A DNA stretch of 64,000 bases, from NCBI GenBank assembly GCA_964409775.1, contig CAYPEI010000004.1, positions 124,001 through 188,000 on the forward strand. The letters run 5' to 3'. The notes beneath the pieces were generated by a model. It ran no database searches, had not been told where the DNA came from, and worked only from the letters and a program-made list of their open reading frames with translations. The translations under genes and the position numbers were made by a program. This document shows, one piece after another, positions 33,692 through 50,084 of the stretch (the stretch's first letter is position 1; every line of letters starts with the position of its first letter). The stretch is from JAHBXL01 sp964409775. Lineage in GTDB: Bacteria; Planctomycetota; Phycisphaerae; Phycisphaerales; UBA1924.

Positions 33692-34939
33692 ATGCCCGCA
33701 CTTTCCTATCAGACCGCCGGCGAGTCGCACGGACCCGGGATGTTCGCCATCATCAGCGGCCTGCCCGCCGGCTTGCCCATCGACCTCGACTTCATCAACA
33801 GCGAGTTGCACCGGCGGCAGGGGGGCTACGGCCGCGGCGGACGGCAGCGGATCGAGTCCGACACCGCCGAGCCGCTGACCGGCGTGCGGCTCGGAAAAAC
33901 GATCGGCTCGCCCGTCGTGCTGAAGATCGTCAACAAGGACTCACGACTCGATGATGTGACGAAGACGCCGCCCGTGCACCTGCCGCGGCCGGGCCACGCC
34001 GACCTTGCCGGCAGCGTCAAGTACCTGACGACCGATTGCCGCGAAACGCTCGAGCGGGCCTCGGCGCGCGAGACGGCCGCGCGAGTCGCCGCAGGCGCAA
34101 CGGCGAGGCTGTTCCTCCGCCACATGCGCGAGAGCGGCATCGGCGGGACGAGCACCGAGGGGATCGAGGTGTTTGGGTTTGTGCGGTCGATTCTTGATGC
34201 AGAGTGGGATGGGGAAGTGAACGAAGGGAACTGGAGGTCGCTTGTTGCCGCGCGTGATGCGAGCGACACGTATTGCCCGGATGGAGTGGGGGGGGCAGAT
34301 GGAACGGTGACGAAGCGACAGTGCGAGATCATCCGGCAGGCCAAGATCGACAAGGACACGGTGGGAGGTCTGGTCGAGGCGCACGTCTTCGGACTGCCGC
34401 CGGGAATCGGGTCCACCATGGATTGGCGCGACCGGCTCGATGCCCGCATCGCGTACGCGGTGATGGGCATCCAGGCGTTCAAGGCGGTGGAGATCGGGCT
34501 TGGCAAGGGCTGTTCGCGGCTGCCGGGTTCGAAGGTGCACGACCCGATCCGCTTCGAAAAGTCGAGGATCAACTCGCCGTCCCTCGGGTTCGTGCGCGAC
34601 TCCAATAACGCGGGAGGAACCGAAGGCGGCATGAGCAACGGCGCGCCGATCGTTGTTCGCGGCACGATGAAGCCCATCTCGACGCTGCTCCGCGGCATGC
34701 CCAGCGTGGACCTGAACACCAAGCAGCCCGCCATGAGCGCGTACGAACGCTCGGACATCTGCGCGGTGTCCGCGGCGAGCGTCGTGATGGAAAACGTCGT
34801 CGCCTTCGAAGTGGCCCGCGCGTTCCTGGAGAAGTTCGGGGGTGACTCGCTCGAAGAGACCCGCGGCAACTACGAGCGGTTCCTGAAACTCGCCAGGCTC
34901 CTGCCCCTGTCGAGCGACCCCGCGAAGGCGATCGCGTGA
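33692..34939 (+). CDS. aroC: chorismate synthase
   Basis: The product has 415 residues. It converts 5-enolpyruvylshikimate-3-phosphate to chorismate, last step of the shikimate pathway, with reduced FMN. Signatures are present: TAGESHGPGMFAI (signature 1), RASARETAARVAAG (signature 2) and FVRDSNNAGGTEGGMSNG (signature 3 region). An internal stretch DGVGGADGTVTKRQ is somewhat longer than in enteric enzymes. No other aro gene is adjacent; the flavin reductase-like gene at 26663 could in principle supply reduced FMN but is not linked. The start ATG 33692 sits a few bases after TCTCCCC; the ribosome-binding site is weak. Confidence 0.97.
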   Translation: MPALSYQTAGESHGPGMFAIISGLPAGLPIDLDFINSELHRRQGGYGRGGRQRIESDTAEPLTGVRLGKTIGSPVVLKIVNKDSRLDDVTKTPPVHLPRPGHADLAGSVKYLTTDCRETLERASARETAARVAAGATARLFLRHMRESGIGGTSTEGIEVFGFVRSILDAEWDGEVNEGNWRSLVAARDASDTYCPDGVGGADGTVTKRQCEIIRQAKIDKDTVGGLVEAHVFGLPPGIGSTMDWRDRLDARIAYAVMGIQAFKAVEIGLGKGCSRLPGSKVHDPIRFEKSRINSPSLGFVRDSNNAGGTEGGMSNGAPIVVRGTMKPISTLLRGMPSVDLNTKQPAMSAYERSDICAVSAASVVMENVVAFEVARAFLEKFGGDSLEETRGNYERFLKLARLLPLSSDPAKAIA

Positions 34940-34952
34940 ACGGGGAAGCGCG

Positions 34953-35831
34953 ATGAGCGGCTTCGACGCCTGGCTGCGCCGTGTTGTTCCCGCCCTGCCC
35001 ACGCTGTCGCGCAGGCGGTGGCTCATGGCGCCGCTCGATGCGATCGACTGGTTGTTGCGCCGGCCATACGCCGAGTTCCGCGATCTGCCGCCCAACCGCT
35101 TCCGCATCCGCGTGGGTGTCGGGAACCGGATCCTGTTCAACGCCGCGCACTTCCGCCTGTTCCCGGTGAACTTTTGGCTCGAAGCGCTCAACGCCGGGGT
35201 GCTGCGGATGGACTCGAACATTCTCGATATCGGGTGCGGCTGCGGACGCTTCGCGTTCGTGTTGCGGGAGTTTCACTTCCACGGTCGCGAGTTCACCGGG
35301 CGGTACACAGGCATCGATGTCGATGCGGAGATGCTGGATTGGTGCCGCGGCCGATTTCCGGCCGAGCGGTTCCGTTGGTTGCAGGTGGATGCGAGCAGCG
35401 CGGTGTATGCGCCACGAAGCGAAGGCGCCGGCGCTCCGGCAACGCAGAGCGGTTCGAAGAGGTTCGACGTCGCCGATGCATCGCAGGACTTCGTGCTCGC
35501 AAACTCGCTCTTCACGCACTTGCTGGAGGATGACCTCCGGTCGTACATCCGCGAGGCGGGGAGGGTCCTGCGGCCGGGCGGTCACCTCCAGTTCTCGGTG
35601 TTCCTGATGGAGGATGTGCGCGACGACCAGGCCCGCGGTGCACACCCCGGCCGCTGGACGTTCCGCCACAGGGTCGGCCACGCCTGGGTGGAGAACGAGC
35701 GATTGCCGGAGGCGGCGGTCGCCTACGAGCGCGGGTTCATTCAGGCGGAGTGTGCCGCGGCAGGATTCGCGAAGCCCGAGGTCTTCCGGACGCACACGCA
35801 CTGCATGATGCGCTGGACGCGGCTGGCCTGA
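34953..35831 (+). CDS. class I SAM-dependent methyltransferase
   Basis: The product has 292 residues. Motif I is ILDIGCGCGRFAFVL (about residues 90-104), motif II YTGIDVDAEMLDWC, motif IV QDFVLANSLFTHLLEDDL, motif V VLRPGGHLQFSVFLME. It transfers a methyl group from SAM to an unknown acceptor. A hydrophilic stretch YAPRSEGAGAPATQSGSKR between motifs III and IV looks like an insertion. The gene starts 13 bases after aroC and is probably co-transcribed with it. It ends with a basic RWTRLA. Confidence 0.85.
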   Translation: MSGFDAWLRRVVPALPTLSRRRWLMAPLDAIDWLLRRPYAEFRDLPPNRFRIRVGVGNRILFNAAHFRLFPVNFWLEALNAGVLRMDSNILDIGCGCGRFAFVLREFHFHGREFTGRYTGIDVDAEMLDWCRGRFPAERFRWLQVDASSAVYAPRSEGAGAPATQSGSKRFDVADASQDFVLANSLFTHLLEDDLRSYIREAGRVLRPGGHLQFSVFLMEDVRDDQARGAHPGRWTFRHRVGHAWVENERLPEAAVAYERGFIQAECAAAGFAKPEVFRTHTHCMMRWTRLA

Positions 35832-35938
35832 GTCACCGCCCCGGAGATTCGGATCCCGGGCGGTGCATCGGGCTCGCGAGCCGAAACCGCGGGCGGCGAT
35901 TTCCTAATGACCACCGCGGAGTCACCAGGAGTTCATCC

Positions 35939-36415
35939 ATGAGCAGCATCGCCGCGGCGACGGGACAGAATGAGCATGGCTGCGGACGCAGCGGCGGATG
36001 CGGATGCCGCGCCGGGAAGTCGGCCGGATACCTGGCCGCGCTCACGCTCGCGGCATGGGGTATTCAGATCCCGATGCTGTTGCTGGCCGTGCCGAAGTTC
36101 GCGGAACGGTTGGGCGACTTTGGAGTGCAGTTGCCGGTCCTCTCGCGCGTCGTCATCGATTGGTCGCGCTGGATGGGCACGGAACTCTTCGCGACGAAAC
36201 TCACGGGCGCAATGGTGTACGGCGCATCGCTGGTCGTGCTGTCGGTCTTCGCCTTCGCGCTGGCGAAGGTCGGCGGAAGGTCCGGCAGGGCCATCGTGGT
36301 GATGCTGGCGCTGCTGGGCGGAGCGATCGCGTGCGGGCAGGCCGCGGCGGTGATTCTCCCCGCGATGTCGGCACAGCGCACTGTGGACAGTTCCGCGACG
36401 AACGCCGCCCCGTGA
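35939..36415 (+). CDS. small membrane protein of unknown function
   Basis: The product has 158 residues. A cysteine/glycine-rich N-terminus (CGRSGGCGCRAG) is followed by three hydrophobic helices: YLAALTLAAWGIQIPMLLLAV, MVYGASLVVLSVFAFALAKV and VVMLALLGGAIACGQAAAVIL. Between them lies KFAERLGDFGVQLPVLSRVVI, a pattern that also occurs in GspF-type and other planctomycete membrane proteins, though I would not assign it to secretion on this alone. The start at 35939 follows AGGAG by 7 bases. It is convergent with yceH, 8 bases apart. Confidence 0.65.
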   Translation: MSSIAAATGQNEHGCGRSGGCGCRAGKSAGYLAALTLAAWGIQIPMLLLAVPKFAERLGDFGVQLPVLSRVVIDWSRWMGTELFATKLTGAMVYGASLVVLSVFAFALAKVGGRSGRAIVVMLALLGGAIACGQAAAVILPAMSAQRTVDSSATNAAP

Positions 36416-36423
36416 TTCTGCTG

Positions 36424-37101
36424 CTACAGATTGATCGAGATGCCCGACTCCAGCGCCACGCGCTGGAGCGCATCCTTCAGGCGCTGCACCTCGCGCTCCA
36501 GCGCATCGACCCGCGCCGCCAGGCCGGGCGTGGGGGTCGCCGACGCCGCCGAGCCGGACTCGCCCCGTGATGCCGCCGGCGGTCCGCCGCTGTCCGAAGG
36601 TTCATCAAGCGCGTGCAGTCCCGGGCAGAGCAGTTGAACGTACCGCCGCGCATGGCCGCCGGGGACCTCGCGGACCATCGGCTCCTCGGGTCTCATCAGC
36701 GATGCAAGCACGCCCTGCAACGCCTCCAGCGACTCGATCGGGTGCATGCGCGAGGCGTTGGACCTCAGTTCACCGGCGGTCTGCGGGCCCCTCAGCATCA
36801 GTTCCGCAAGCACCACCAGCGCGGGCGTCTCGACGTTCAATACCTCGCGGGCCACGTGCCGGAACTTCGCGACGCGGCTGCCCGAGAGCATCGCCTCGCG
36901 CACCAGCCCCTTGGAACGCAGCGACTCCACCGCGTCGAACACGCGGTCCTCATCGAAGTCCGTGATCGGGCTGCGGCAGTTCTTCTGGTTGCAGCCCACC
37001 GTCAGCGAGTTCAGCGACAGCGGGTATTGCTGAGGCGTCGTCAGCGCCTTCTCGATCAGCACGCCGAGCACGCGGCATTCGTCGGGTTTCAGCGTCACCA
37101 T
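36424..37101 (-). CDS. YceH (DUF480) family protein
   Basis: The product has 225 residues. The DUF480 signature is complete: VTLKPDECRVLGVLIEKALTTPQQYPLSLNSL, then CNQKNCRSPITDFDED, LVRE, and LVVLAELMLRGPQTAGELRSNASRMHP, which includes two winged-helix domains. Enteric YceH is conserved but has no established function. The C-terminal 30 residues are a coiled-coil-like helix (RVDALEREVQRLKDALQRV). ATG 37101 lies right before the conserved region. It is divergent from the DUF4190-like gene. Confidence 0.9.
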   Translation of the reverse strand: MVTLKPDECRVLGVLIEKALTTPQQYPLSLNSLTVGCNQKNCRSPITDFDEDRVFDAVESLRSKGLVREAMLSGSRVAKFRHVAREVLNVETPALVVLAELMLRGPQTAGELRSNASRMHPIESLEALQGVLASLMRPEEPMVREVPGGHARRYVQLLCPGLHALDEPSDSGGPPAASRGESGSAASATPTPGLAARVDALEREVQRLKDALQRVALESGISINL

Positions 37102-37190
37102 GCACGCAGTGTACCGAAGAGGAGAGCCGGACCCTTTGAAACAAGAGTCAAGCGGTTGACACCCGCCGCGGTTTCGTGGGACAATCCAGT

Positions 37191-37688
37191 ATGGCCAACA
37201 CAACCGACTTCATGGTCGTGCTTCCCGACGGTCGCCGCTTCGGCCCCGCTTCGATCGACATCGTCGAGCAGTGGGCCAGGGAAGGCCGCGTGCCCGCCGC
37301 GGCTCAGATCGAGCCGGCCGATGGGCTCTCTCCCGCCCGGCCCGTACTCAGCGAACCGCGGCTGATGGCGGTGCTGGGTGCACCGCCCACCGTTGCCGGT
37401 CAGTTGTCGGCCCCGGCCGGGGATGGGGGAGTTTCGACGCTGATTCCTTATAAGAACGGGCACGCGCTCGCGGCCTATTACCTCGGCATCGCGGGGCTGA
37501 TCCCCCTGCTCGGGATCGTGCCGGCGCCGATCGCGCTGGCGCTGGGTATCTCCGGCGCCAAGCGCTACCGGGCCAATCCCGCCATCAAGGGAATCGTGCA
37601 CGCCTGGATCGGCATCATCCTCGGACTCCTGGGAGTGCTCATCTCCGGCGGGCTGATCACGCTCATGATCGTTGGAATGTTCGCGTAG
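37191..37688 (+). CDS. GYF-like / DUF4190 membrane protein
   Basis: The product has 165 residues. The N-terminal 65 residues (FMVVLPDGRRFGPASIDIVEQWAREGRVPAAAQIEPADG) have the pattern of GYF_2-type modules, with the usual Gly-Pro-x-S... 'GR(I/V)...' core. The C-terminal part (HALAAYYLGIAGLIPLLGIVP, PIALALGISGAKRYRANPAIKGIVHAWIGIILGLLGVLI) matches DUF4190 with two to three helices. This pairing is common in Planctomycetota; function unknown. The start at ATG 37191 is preferred over GTG 37176. A small membrane gene follows after 36 bases. Confidence 0.75.
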   Translation: MANTTDFMVVLPDGRRFGPASIDIVEQWAREGRVPAAAQIEPADGLSPARPVLSEPRLMAVLGAPPTVAGQLSAPAGDGGVSTLIPYKNGHALAAYYLGIAGLIPLLGIVPAPIALALGISGAKRYRANPAIKGIVHAWIGIILGLLGVLISGGLITLMIVGMFA

Positions 37689-37724
37689 GCTCGCTGTCCG
37701 AGCCTGTTGCGAGAGGGAGGGCGC

Positions 37725-37943
37725 GTGAAGTTGTGGCTCGTTCCGGTCGCCGTGCTCGGAGTCGTCGCAGTTGCGGCCGCGGCGTCCCTGTGGCTGCACG
37801 GACCGTGGGCGTTTCTCGTGTTCGCCACCGTCATCGTGGTTGGACTGGGTGCTGCGCCGGTGGTGTTTTCGGTTCGAACCCGCGGAAGCGAGGCCCGCCA
37901 ACAGGCGAGTCCGAAGATCGACCGGAAAGGCGATCGATGGTAA
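37725..37943 (+). CDS. small two-helix membrane protein
   Basis: The product has 72 residues with two hydrophobic segments (WLVPVAVLGVVAVAAAASLWL and FLVFATVIVVGLGAAPVVF) and a basic tail. Nothing is recognised. The start is GTG 37725 with GGGAGG 5 bases upstream. It ends about 50 bases before the r-protein promoter. Confidence 0.55.
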   Translation: MKLWLVPVAVLGVVAVAAAASLWLHGPWAFLVFATVIVVGLGAAPVVFSVRTRGSEARQQASPKIDRKGDRW

Positions 37944-37994
37944 GTGGCTGAAAATAAACGACTTGGAGAGCATCTCCAACGTAGAATCGGGGGC

Positions 37995-38022
37995 TTGTCC
38001 ATGGAAAGGGCGTGGCTATACT
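37995..38022 (+). promoter_or_regulatory. sigma70-like promoter of rplKAJL
   Basis: TTGTCC (37995-38000), a 16-base spacer and TATACT (38017-38022) precede rplK by 137 bases, leaving a leader of about 130 bases that could carry translational control by an r-protein. No upstream nusG or secE is present, so this is probably the main promoter of the cluster. Confidence 0.7.
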
Positions 38023-38159
38023 CCCAACCCGCCACTCGGAGCCCCCGAGACCGGCGGAACATCCAGAACCGTCAGCACCACCAATCCCGCGGAAGGCCCT
38101 TGGCCGGCTTCCGCTGACCTCGCCCGGCGCGGGGGGGACGGTGGGAGGTGGAGAAAGTC

Positions 38160-38591
38160 ATGGCCAAGAAAGAAATTACCAAGGTGTTCAAGGTCCAGGC
38201 CCCCGGTGGCAAGGCGACTCCTGCGCCCCCGCTCGGCCCGATCCTTGGCGGTGCCGGCGTCAACCCCGGCCAGTTCATCCAGAAGTTCAACGCCGAGACG
38301 GCCAAGTTCAACGGCAAGATCGTTGTCGCGGTCGTGACGGCGTATTCGGACCGCTCATTCACGTTCGAACTGAAGTCCTCCCCGGCCGCGGAACTCATCA
38401 AGGAGGCCGCGAAGATCGAGAAGGGCGCGGGCGTCCCGAACAAGGACAAGGTCGGCAAGGTCACCAAGGCGCAGGTCAAGAAGATCGCCGAGGAGAAGTT
38501 TGCGGACCTCGGCGCGGCCAGCATCGAGGCCGCCATGCGGACGATCGAAGGAACCTGCCGCCAGATGGGCGTCACCGTGGTGGAGGGCTGA
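38160..38591 (+). CDS. rplK: 50S ribosomal protein L11
   Basis: The product has 143 residues, normal length. It forms the base of the GTPase-associated L7/L12 stalk with L10 on 23S rRNA. The N-terminal domain has VFKVQAPGGKATPAPPLGPI, the proline-rich hinge region near the thiostrepton site, and GAGVNPGQFI; the C-terminal RNA-binding domain ends VEG. The start is ATG 38160 with GGAGGTGGAG upstream. rplA follows after 5 bases. nusG and secE, usual upstream neighbours, are missing. Confidence 0.97.
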   Translation: MAKKEITKVFKVQAPGGKATPAPPLGPILGGAGVNPGQFIQKFNAETAKFNGKIVVAVVTAYSDRSFTFELKSSPAAELIKEAAKIEKGAGVPNKDKVGKVTKAQVKKIAEEKFADLGAASIEAAMRTIEGTCRQMGVTVVEG

Positions 38592-38596
38592 GGACC

Positions 38597-39298
38597 ATGG
38601 CAACCAAACTTTCAAAGCGCCACAAGGCGAATATCGATCTGGCCCCCAAGGAGGCCCTTGATGCCGCGCATGCATGCGAGGCGGTCAAGAAGTTCAAGGG
38701 CCCGAAGTTCGACCAGACCATCAACGTGGTGATGCACCTGGGGATCGACGCGGCGCAGGCCGATCAGGCCATCCGCGGCTCGGTTTCGCTCCCCAAGGGC
38801 ATCGGCAAGGCCAAGCGCGTCATCGCGTTCTGCCGCGAAGACCAGGTCAAGGGTGCACGCGAGAACGGCGCGATCGAGGCCGGCGCGGACGACCTTGTGG
38901 CCAAGGTCGAGGGCGGCTGGATGGACTTCGACGTCGCCGTCGCCTCTCCGGACATGATGCGAGTCGTGTCCAAACTCGGCAAGGTGCTCGGCCCCAAGGG
39001 CCTCATGCCCTCGCCCAAGAGCGGCACCGTCACGCCCGACGTCCCCAAGGCCGTCAAGGAGTACGCCGCGGGCAAGGTCGAGTACCGCAACGACAAGAGC
39101 GGGAACGTCCACGCCGTCATCGGCAAGATGAGTTTCTCCGCGTCGGACCTCGCGGCCAACCTTGAGCACTTCATCCATCACATCGAGCGTTCCCGTCCGA
39201 ACACGGCCAAGGGCGTGTTCATCAAGAAGTGTGTGATCAGCGGATGCATGACCCCCGGCGTGCCGGTGAAGATCGTGTCGGCCGCGGTCGAATCGTGA
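38597..39298 (+). CDS. rplA: 50S ribosomal protein L1
   Basis: The product has 233 residues. L1 forms the mobile L1 stalk that guides deacylated tRNA from the E site and in many bacteria represses its own operon. Signature elements: KKFKGPKFDQTINVVMHLGID, SVSLPKGIGKAKRV, and the L1 signature region MRVVSKLGKVLGPKGLMPSPKSGTVT. The start ATG 38597 follows GAGGACC. It is 5 bases after rplK and 20 bases before rplJ, within one transcript. Confidence 0.97.
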   Translation: MATKLSKRHKANIDLAPKEALDAAHACEAVKKFKGPKFDQTINVVMHLGIDAAQADQAIRGSVSLPKGIGKAKRVIAFCREDQVKGARENGAIEAGADDLVAKVEGGWMDFDVAVASPDMMRVVSKLGKVLGPKGLMPSPKSGTVTPDVPKAVKEYAAGKVEYRNDKSGNVHAVIGKMSFSASDLAANLEHFIHHIERSRPNTAKGVFIKKCVISGCMTPGVPVKIVSAAVES

Positions 39299-39318
39299 AC
39301 CGCCCCCTGAGGTGAACC

Positions 39319-39867
39319 ATGTCCAAGACCATCAAATCGCTGATCATCGGCGAATACCGCGAGCGGATCGAGGGCATCGCGGATGCAGCCCTCATCAGCA
39401 TCCGCGGCGTGTCGTCCAATGACACCAACAAGATCCGCCAGAAACTCCGCGGCAAGAAGATCGAGATCTCGGTCGTCCGCAACGCCCTCGCCCGCAAGGC
39501 GTTCGAGGGCACCGGCCTGGCCGGGCTTGAGCCGCTGCTCCAGGGCGCAACCGCCATGGCCTACGGCGGCGAGTCCGTCGTCCACGTCGCCCGCGAGATC
39601 GTGGGCCTCCTGGCCGACTTCCCCGCCATCGAACTCAAGGGCGCCATCCTCGACGGGACGCTCTTCAAAGGCAAGGAAGGCCTGAAGGAACTCTCAGGCT
39701 TCCCCACCCGTCAGGAAGCACTCAGCCAGACCGTCACCCTCATCCTCGCACCGGCCGGAAAACTGGTGTCGCAGGCCAAGGGCCCCGGCGCAGCGCTGGC
39801 GGGCATCATCAAGAGCATCGAAGAGCGGCTGGAAAAGGGCGAGACCATCGCCCGGAAAGCCGGCTGA
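39319..39867 (+). CDS. rplJ: 50S ribosomal protein L10
   Basis: The product has 182 residues. It anchors L7/L12 dimers to the stalk base. Typical elements are LIIGEYRERIEGIADAALISIRG, TNKIRQKLRGKKIEISVVRNALARKAFEG and the helical C-terminal tail that binds L12 (IIKSIEERLEKGETIARKAG). It follows rplA by 20 bases. A hairpin lies between it and rplL. Confidence 0.96.
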   Translation: MSKTIKSLIIGEYRERIEGIADAALISIRGVSSNDTNKIRQKLRGKKIEISVVRNALARKAFEGTGLAGLEPLLQGATAMAYGGESVVHVAREIVGLLADFPAIELKGAILDGTLFKGKEGLKELSGFPTRQEALSQTVTLILAPAGKLVSQAKGPGAALAGIIKSIEERLEKGETIARKAG

Positions 39868-39908
39868 GCAACCAGGACTCTACGACCGACTGGCCCCTCG
39901 GGGTTAAA

Positions 39909-39932
39909 CGCCGGAACAGGTCCGGCGCCTCT
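39909..39932 (+). promoter_or_regulatory. hairpin between rplJ and rplL
   Basis: CGCCGGA and TCCGGCG can pair around a short loop, about 40 bases before rplL. There is no U-run, so it is not a strong terminator. It may protect or process mRNA and help raise L7/L12 output relative to L10. Confidence 0.35.
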
Positions 39933-39967
39933 CGGACGAGAATGTACGAAAACGGAAGGAACGAACC

Positions 39968-40351
39968 ATGTCGACGATTCAGGAACTCGGTGACAAACTC
40001 GCGGCCCTGTCCCTCAAGGACGCGGTCGAGTTGGGCAAGTATCTCAAGGACACCTACGGCATCGAGCCCGCGGCGGGCGGCGCCGTGATTATGGCGGCTG
40101 CCGGCGGCGGCGGCGGCGCGGCGAAGGCCGAGGAGAAGACCTCCTTCGACGTCGTCCTCAAGGCTGTCGATGCCGCGAAGAAGATCGCCGTCATCAAGGT
40201 CGTCCGCGAGATCACCGGCCTGGGCCTGGCCGAGGCCAAGGCCTTCGCCGACAACCCCGGCAAGCCGGTCAAGCAGGGCGTGACCAAGGAAGAGGCCGAC
40301 AAGATCTCCAAGCAGTTGACCGAGGCCGGCGGCACGGTCGAACTCGCCTGA
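39968..40351 (+). CDS. rplL: 50S ribosomal protein L7/L12
   Basis: The product has 127 residues. The N-terminal dimerisation helix (STIQELGDKLAALSLKDAVELGKYLKDTYGI) is followed by an Ala/Gly hinge (AAAGGGGGAAKAEEK) and the globular C-terminal domain (TSFDVVLKAVDAAKKIAVIKVVREITGLGLAEAKAFADN) that recruits elongation factors. The start ATG 39968 has AAGGAACG upstream. A strong terminator follows 29 bases after the stop. Confidence 0.97.
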   Translation: MSTIQELGDKLAALSLKDAVELGKYLKDTYGIEPAAGGAVIMAAAGGGGGAAKAEEKTSFDVVLKAVDAAKKIAVIKVVREITGLGLAEAKAFADNPGKPVKQGVTKEEADKISKQLTEAGGTVELA

Positions 40352-40377
40352 TCGAGATCGTCCCGACTTCAGGAACC

Positions 40378-40412
40378 AGGCCCCCCGGGGCTTTCCCCGG
40401 GGGGCTTTTTCG
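40378..40412 (+). terminator. Rho-independent terminator between rplL and rpoB
   Basis: An 11-base stem of GCCCCCCGGGG (40380-40390) with CCCCGGGGGGC (40395-40405), loop CTTT, is followed by TTTTT. It is strong enough to end most rplKAJL transcripts, unlike the weaker attenuator found here in enteric bacteria. Confidence 0.9.
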
Positions 40413-40463
40413 TCCTCCACCGCAGTGTCCCCCCTTCCCGGGGGAGGGCCGTGCGGAGGCGGC

Positions 40464-40493
40464 TTGCCTTGAAGCCCGGGATCGTCCTATAGT
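40464..40493 (+). promoter_or_regulatory. sigma70-like promoter of rpoBC
   Basis: TTGCCT (40464-40469), an 18-base spacer and TATAGT (40488-40493) lie after the terminator and about 115 bases before rpoB. It indicates that rpoBC has its own promoter. Confidence 0.6.
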
Positions 40494-40608
40494 TACAGAT
40501 TAGCGAGCAAGCAGCGGGTGCATAGCGCTTTGAGCAGAGCGGCATAAAGAAATTTCAAGAAACGGCTCCGACGGAGCTGTGGCTATACCAACGATCGCGA
40601 GGTCATCG

Positions 40609-44418
<3,810 letters not shown>

Positions 44419-44527
44419 GGCGGACCCGCACCCACCGCTACGAACCCTACCGAATCGTCCCCCTGAAACCCCACACGCCGCACCGGGCCACGCAGTCTGA
44501 GCACCGGCCCCTGGAGCGAACACCGTG

Positions 44528-48899
<4,372 letters not shown>

Positions 48900-48907
<8 letters not shown>

Positions 48908-49205
48908 CCTCTCTGTCCCCCGGCAACTTCTCAGAACCCTCACGGGCCGCCACTCCTGGCGGCCCGCTTTCTTTCGCCCTCGCCGCGGCGATGATCCGCG
49001 CCGCTTCCGCCGGACTGAGCACCGCGAACCTGGTCTGTCCGGTCTGAAGCATCAGCCGCACATACGGCTCGCACGTTCCGCACCCCGTGCAGCACCCCGA
49101 CCACGCGCACAGCGCATCAAACTCCAGCGACATCGTCCGCGCGAGTTCCTTCAGCGAAGCGAACTCCAGGTCATGGCAGACGCACTTGGAAACGGGAAGG
49201 TGCAC
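48900..49205 (-). CDS. BFD-type [2Fe-2S] binding protein
   Basis: The product has 101 residues. It matches the bacterioferritin-associated ferredoxin-like domain: CVCHDLEFASLKELARTMS near the N-terminus supplies CxC, and CCTGCGTCEPYV about 34 residues later supplies the CxxC-like pair (C-x-x-C in GCGTC). Such domains carry a [2Fe-2S] cluster as electron donors or in iron release. The gene begins 15 bases after the pseudopilin stop, making it the last gene of the cobalamin-riboswitch operon. Its C-terminal 30 residues overlap the rpoC terminator. Its role in the operon is unknown. Confidence 0.8.
48944..48973 (+). terminator. Rho-independent terminator after rpoC
   Basis: GGGCCGCC (48944-48951) pairs with GGCGGCCC (48958-48965) around ACTCCT, followed by GCTTTCTTT. 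It lies inside the 3' end of the convergent BFD gene. Confidence 0.75.
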
Positions 49206-49220
49206 GCGGGGGCTCTTTTG

Positions 49221-50084
49221 TCAATCGGGGTCGAACAGTCCGTTATCGTCCGCTCCGCCCGGCCAGCCGATGAACTCCTCCTCGGGCAGGCCCGGGTAGA
49301 AGCCGCTGCCGCGGGAAAACCGCATGGCCTCAGGCCCGACGTGCCCGTCCAGCCAGGCGATGTTCGCTGCCCGGCCCGCGGCGCCGGCTCTTCCGCGGCC
49401 GTGGCGGAACTGAATGCTCGGATCCGGACGCTCACCGGGAAACTCCGGCCAGAATCGCGGCTCCAGGAACGAGTATTCGATGACACCCGCCGCGCTGGAT
49501 GCATCCCGCAGTGCGGCGTCGGCAAACGCGATGGTCCGGGCGGGGTCGGCAAACCGCGATCGCGGCATGCCCGTGCGGTCCGAAACCAGCGCCCACTCGC
49601 CGCTCCCGGCGTGTGCCCGGAGCGCGCCGACGAACGCCGTGTTGTAGCCATACCCGCCGCAGCCGCGCTCAAAGCCGTTGGATGCCGAAGGAGCGCCCGC
49701 GGCCAGAATCGCCGCAACCGGGGAAAACGTCGGACAACTCCGCAGCGCTGCGCCGCCCCCACGGCCCAGATACTCGCTGAGCGGGCCGCCCTCGCTCCCG
49801 AACGCGGCCGATGCCGACGGCCGCGAGCCGTACCAGCGGGTGAGGTTGGCCAGCCGGTCCGGCATGCCGGGGGCATAGGCATCGCCGAAGTCCGAGGCAT
49901 ACAGATCGTTGGCGATCATGAACTGCCGCACGTTGGATGCGCACACGCTCTGCCGCGACGCCTCGCGCGACGCGGCCAGCGCGGGCAGCAGCAGGCCCGC
50001 CAGCAGCGCGACGATCCCGATCACCACCAGCAGTTCGATGAGCGTGAACCCGCGGATCGTGCTCTGGCCCGGGGGTGAGTTCAT
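49221..50084 (-). CDS. type II secretion-like pseudopilin with H-X9-DG-type tail
   Basis: The product has 287 residues. It starts MNSPPGQSTIRG followed by GFTLIELLVVIGIVALLAGL, the prepilin peptidase site and hydrophobic helix of pseudopilins, then a long periplasmic domain. The C-terminus has IAWLDGHVGPEAMRF, a motif typical of the planctomycete prepilin-type family. The ATG at 50084 overlaps the stop of the preceding gene (ATGA, 50081-50084). Its presence in a cobalamin-riboswitch operon suggests part in presenting or assembling the surface proteins encoded upstream; that is inference. No prepilin peptidase or GspD is in the window. Confidence 0.85.
   Translation of the reverse strand: MNSPPGQSTIRGFTLIELLVVIGIVALLAGLLLPALAASREASRQSVCASNVRQFMIANDLYASDFGDAYAPGMPDRLANLTRWYGSRPSASAAFGSEGGPLSEYLGRGGGAALRSCPTFSPVAAILAAGAPSASNGFERGCGGYGYNTAFVGALRAHAGSGEWALVSDRTGMPRSRFADPARTIAFADAALRDASSAAGVIEYSFLEPRFWPEFPGERPDPSIQFRHGRGRAGAAGRAANIAWLDGHVGPEAMRFSRGSGFYPGLPEEEFIGWPGGADDNGLFDPD

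Noticed and set aside
35939..36415. GspF-like type II secretion protein
   Set aside because: Only one short segment resembles GspF; length, number of helices and the N-terminus do not fit.
40425..40450. Second terminator-like GC hairpin after rplL
   Set aside because: CCCCCCTTCCCGGGGGAGGG can pair only partly and has no T-run; the real terminator is at 40378-40412.
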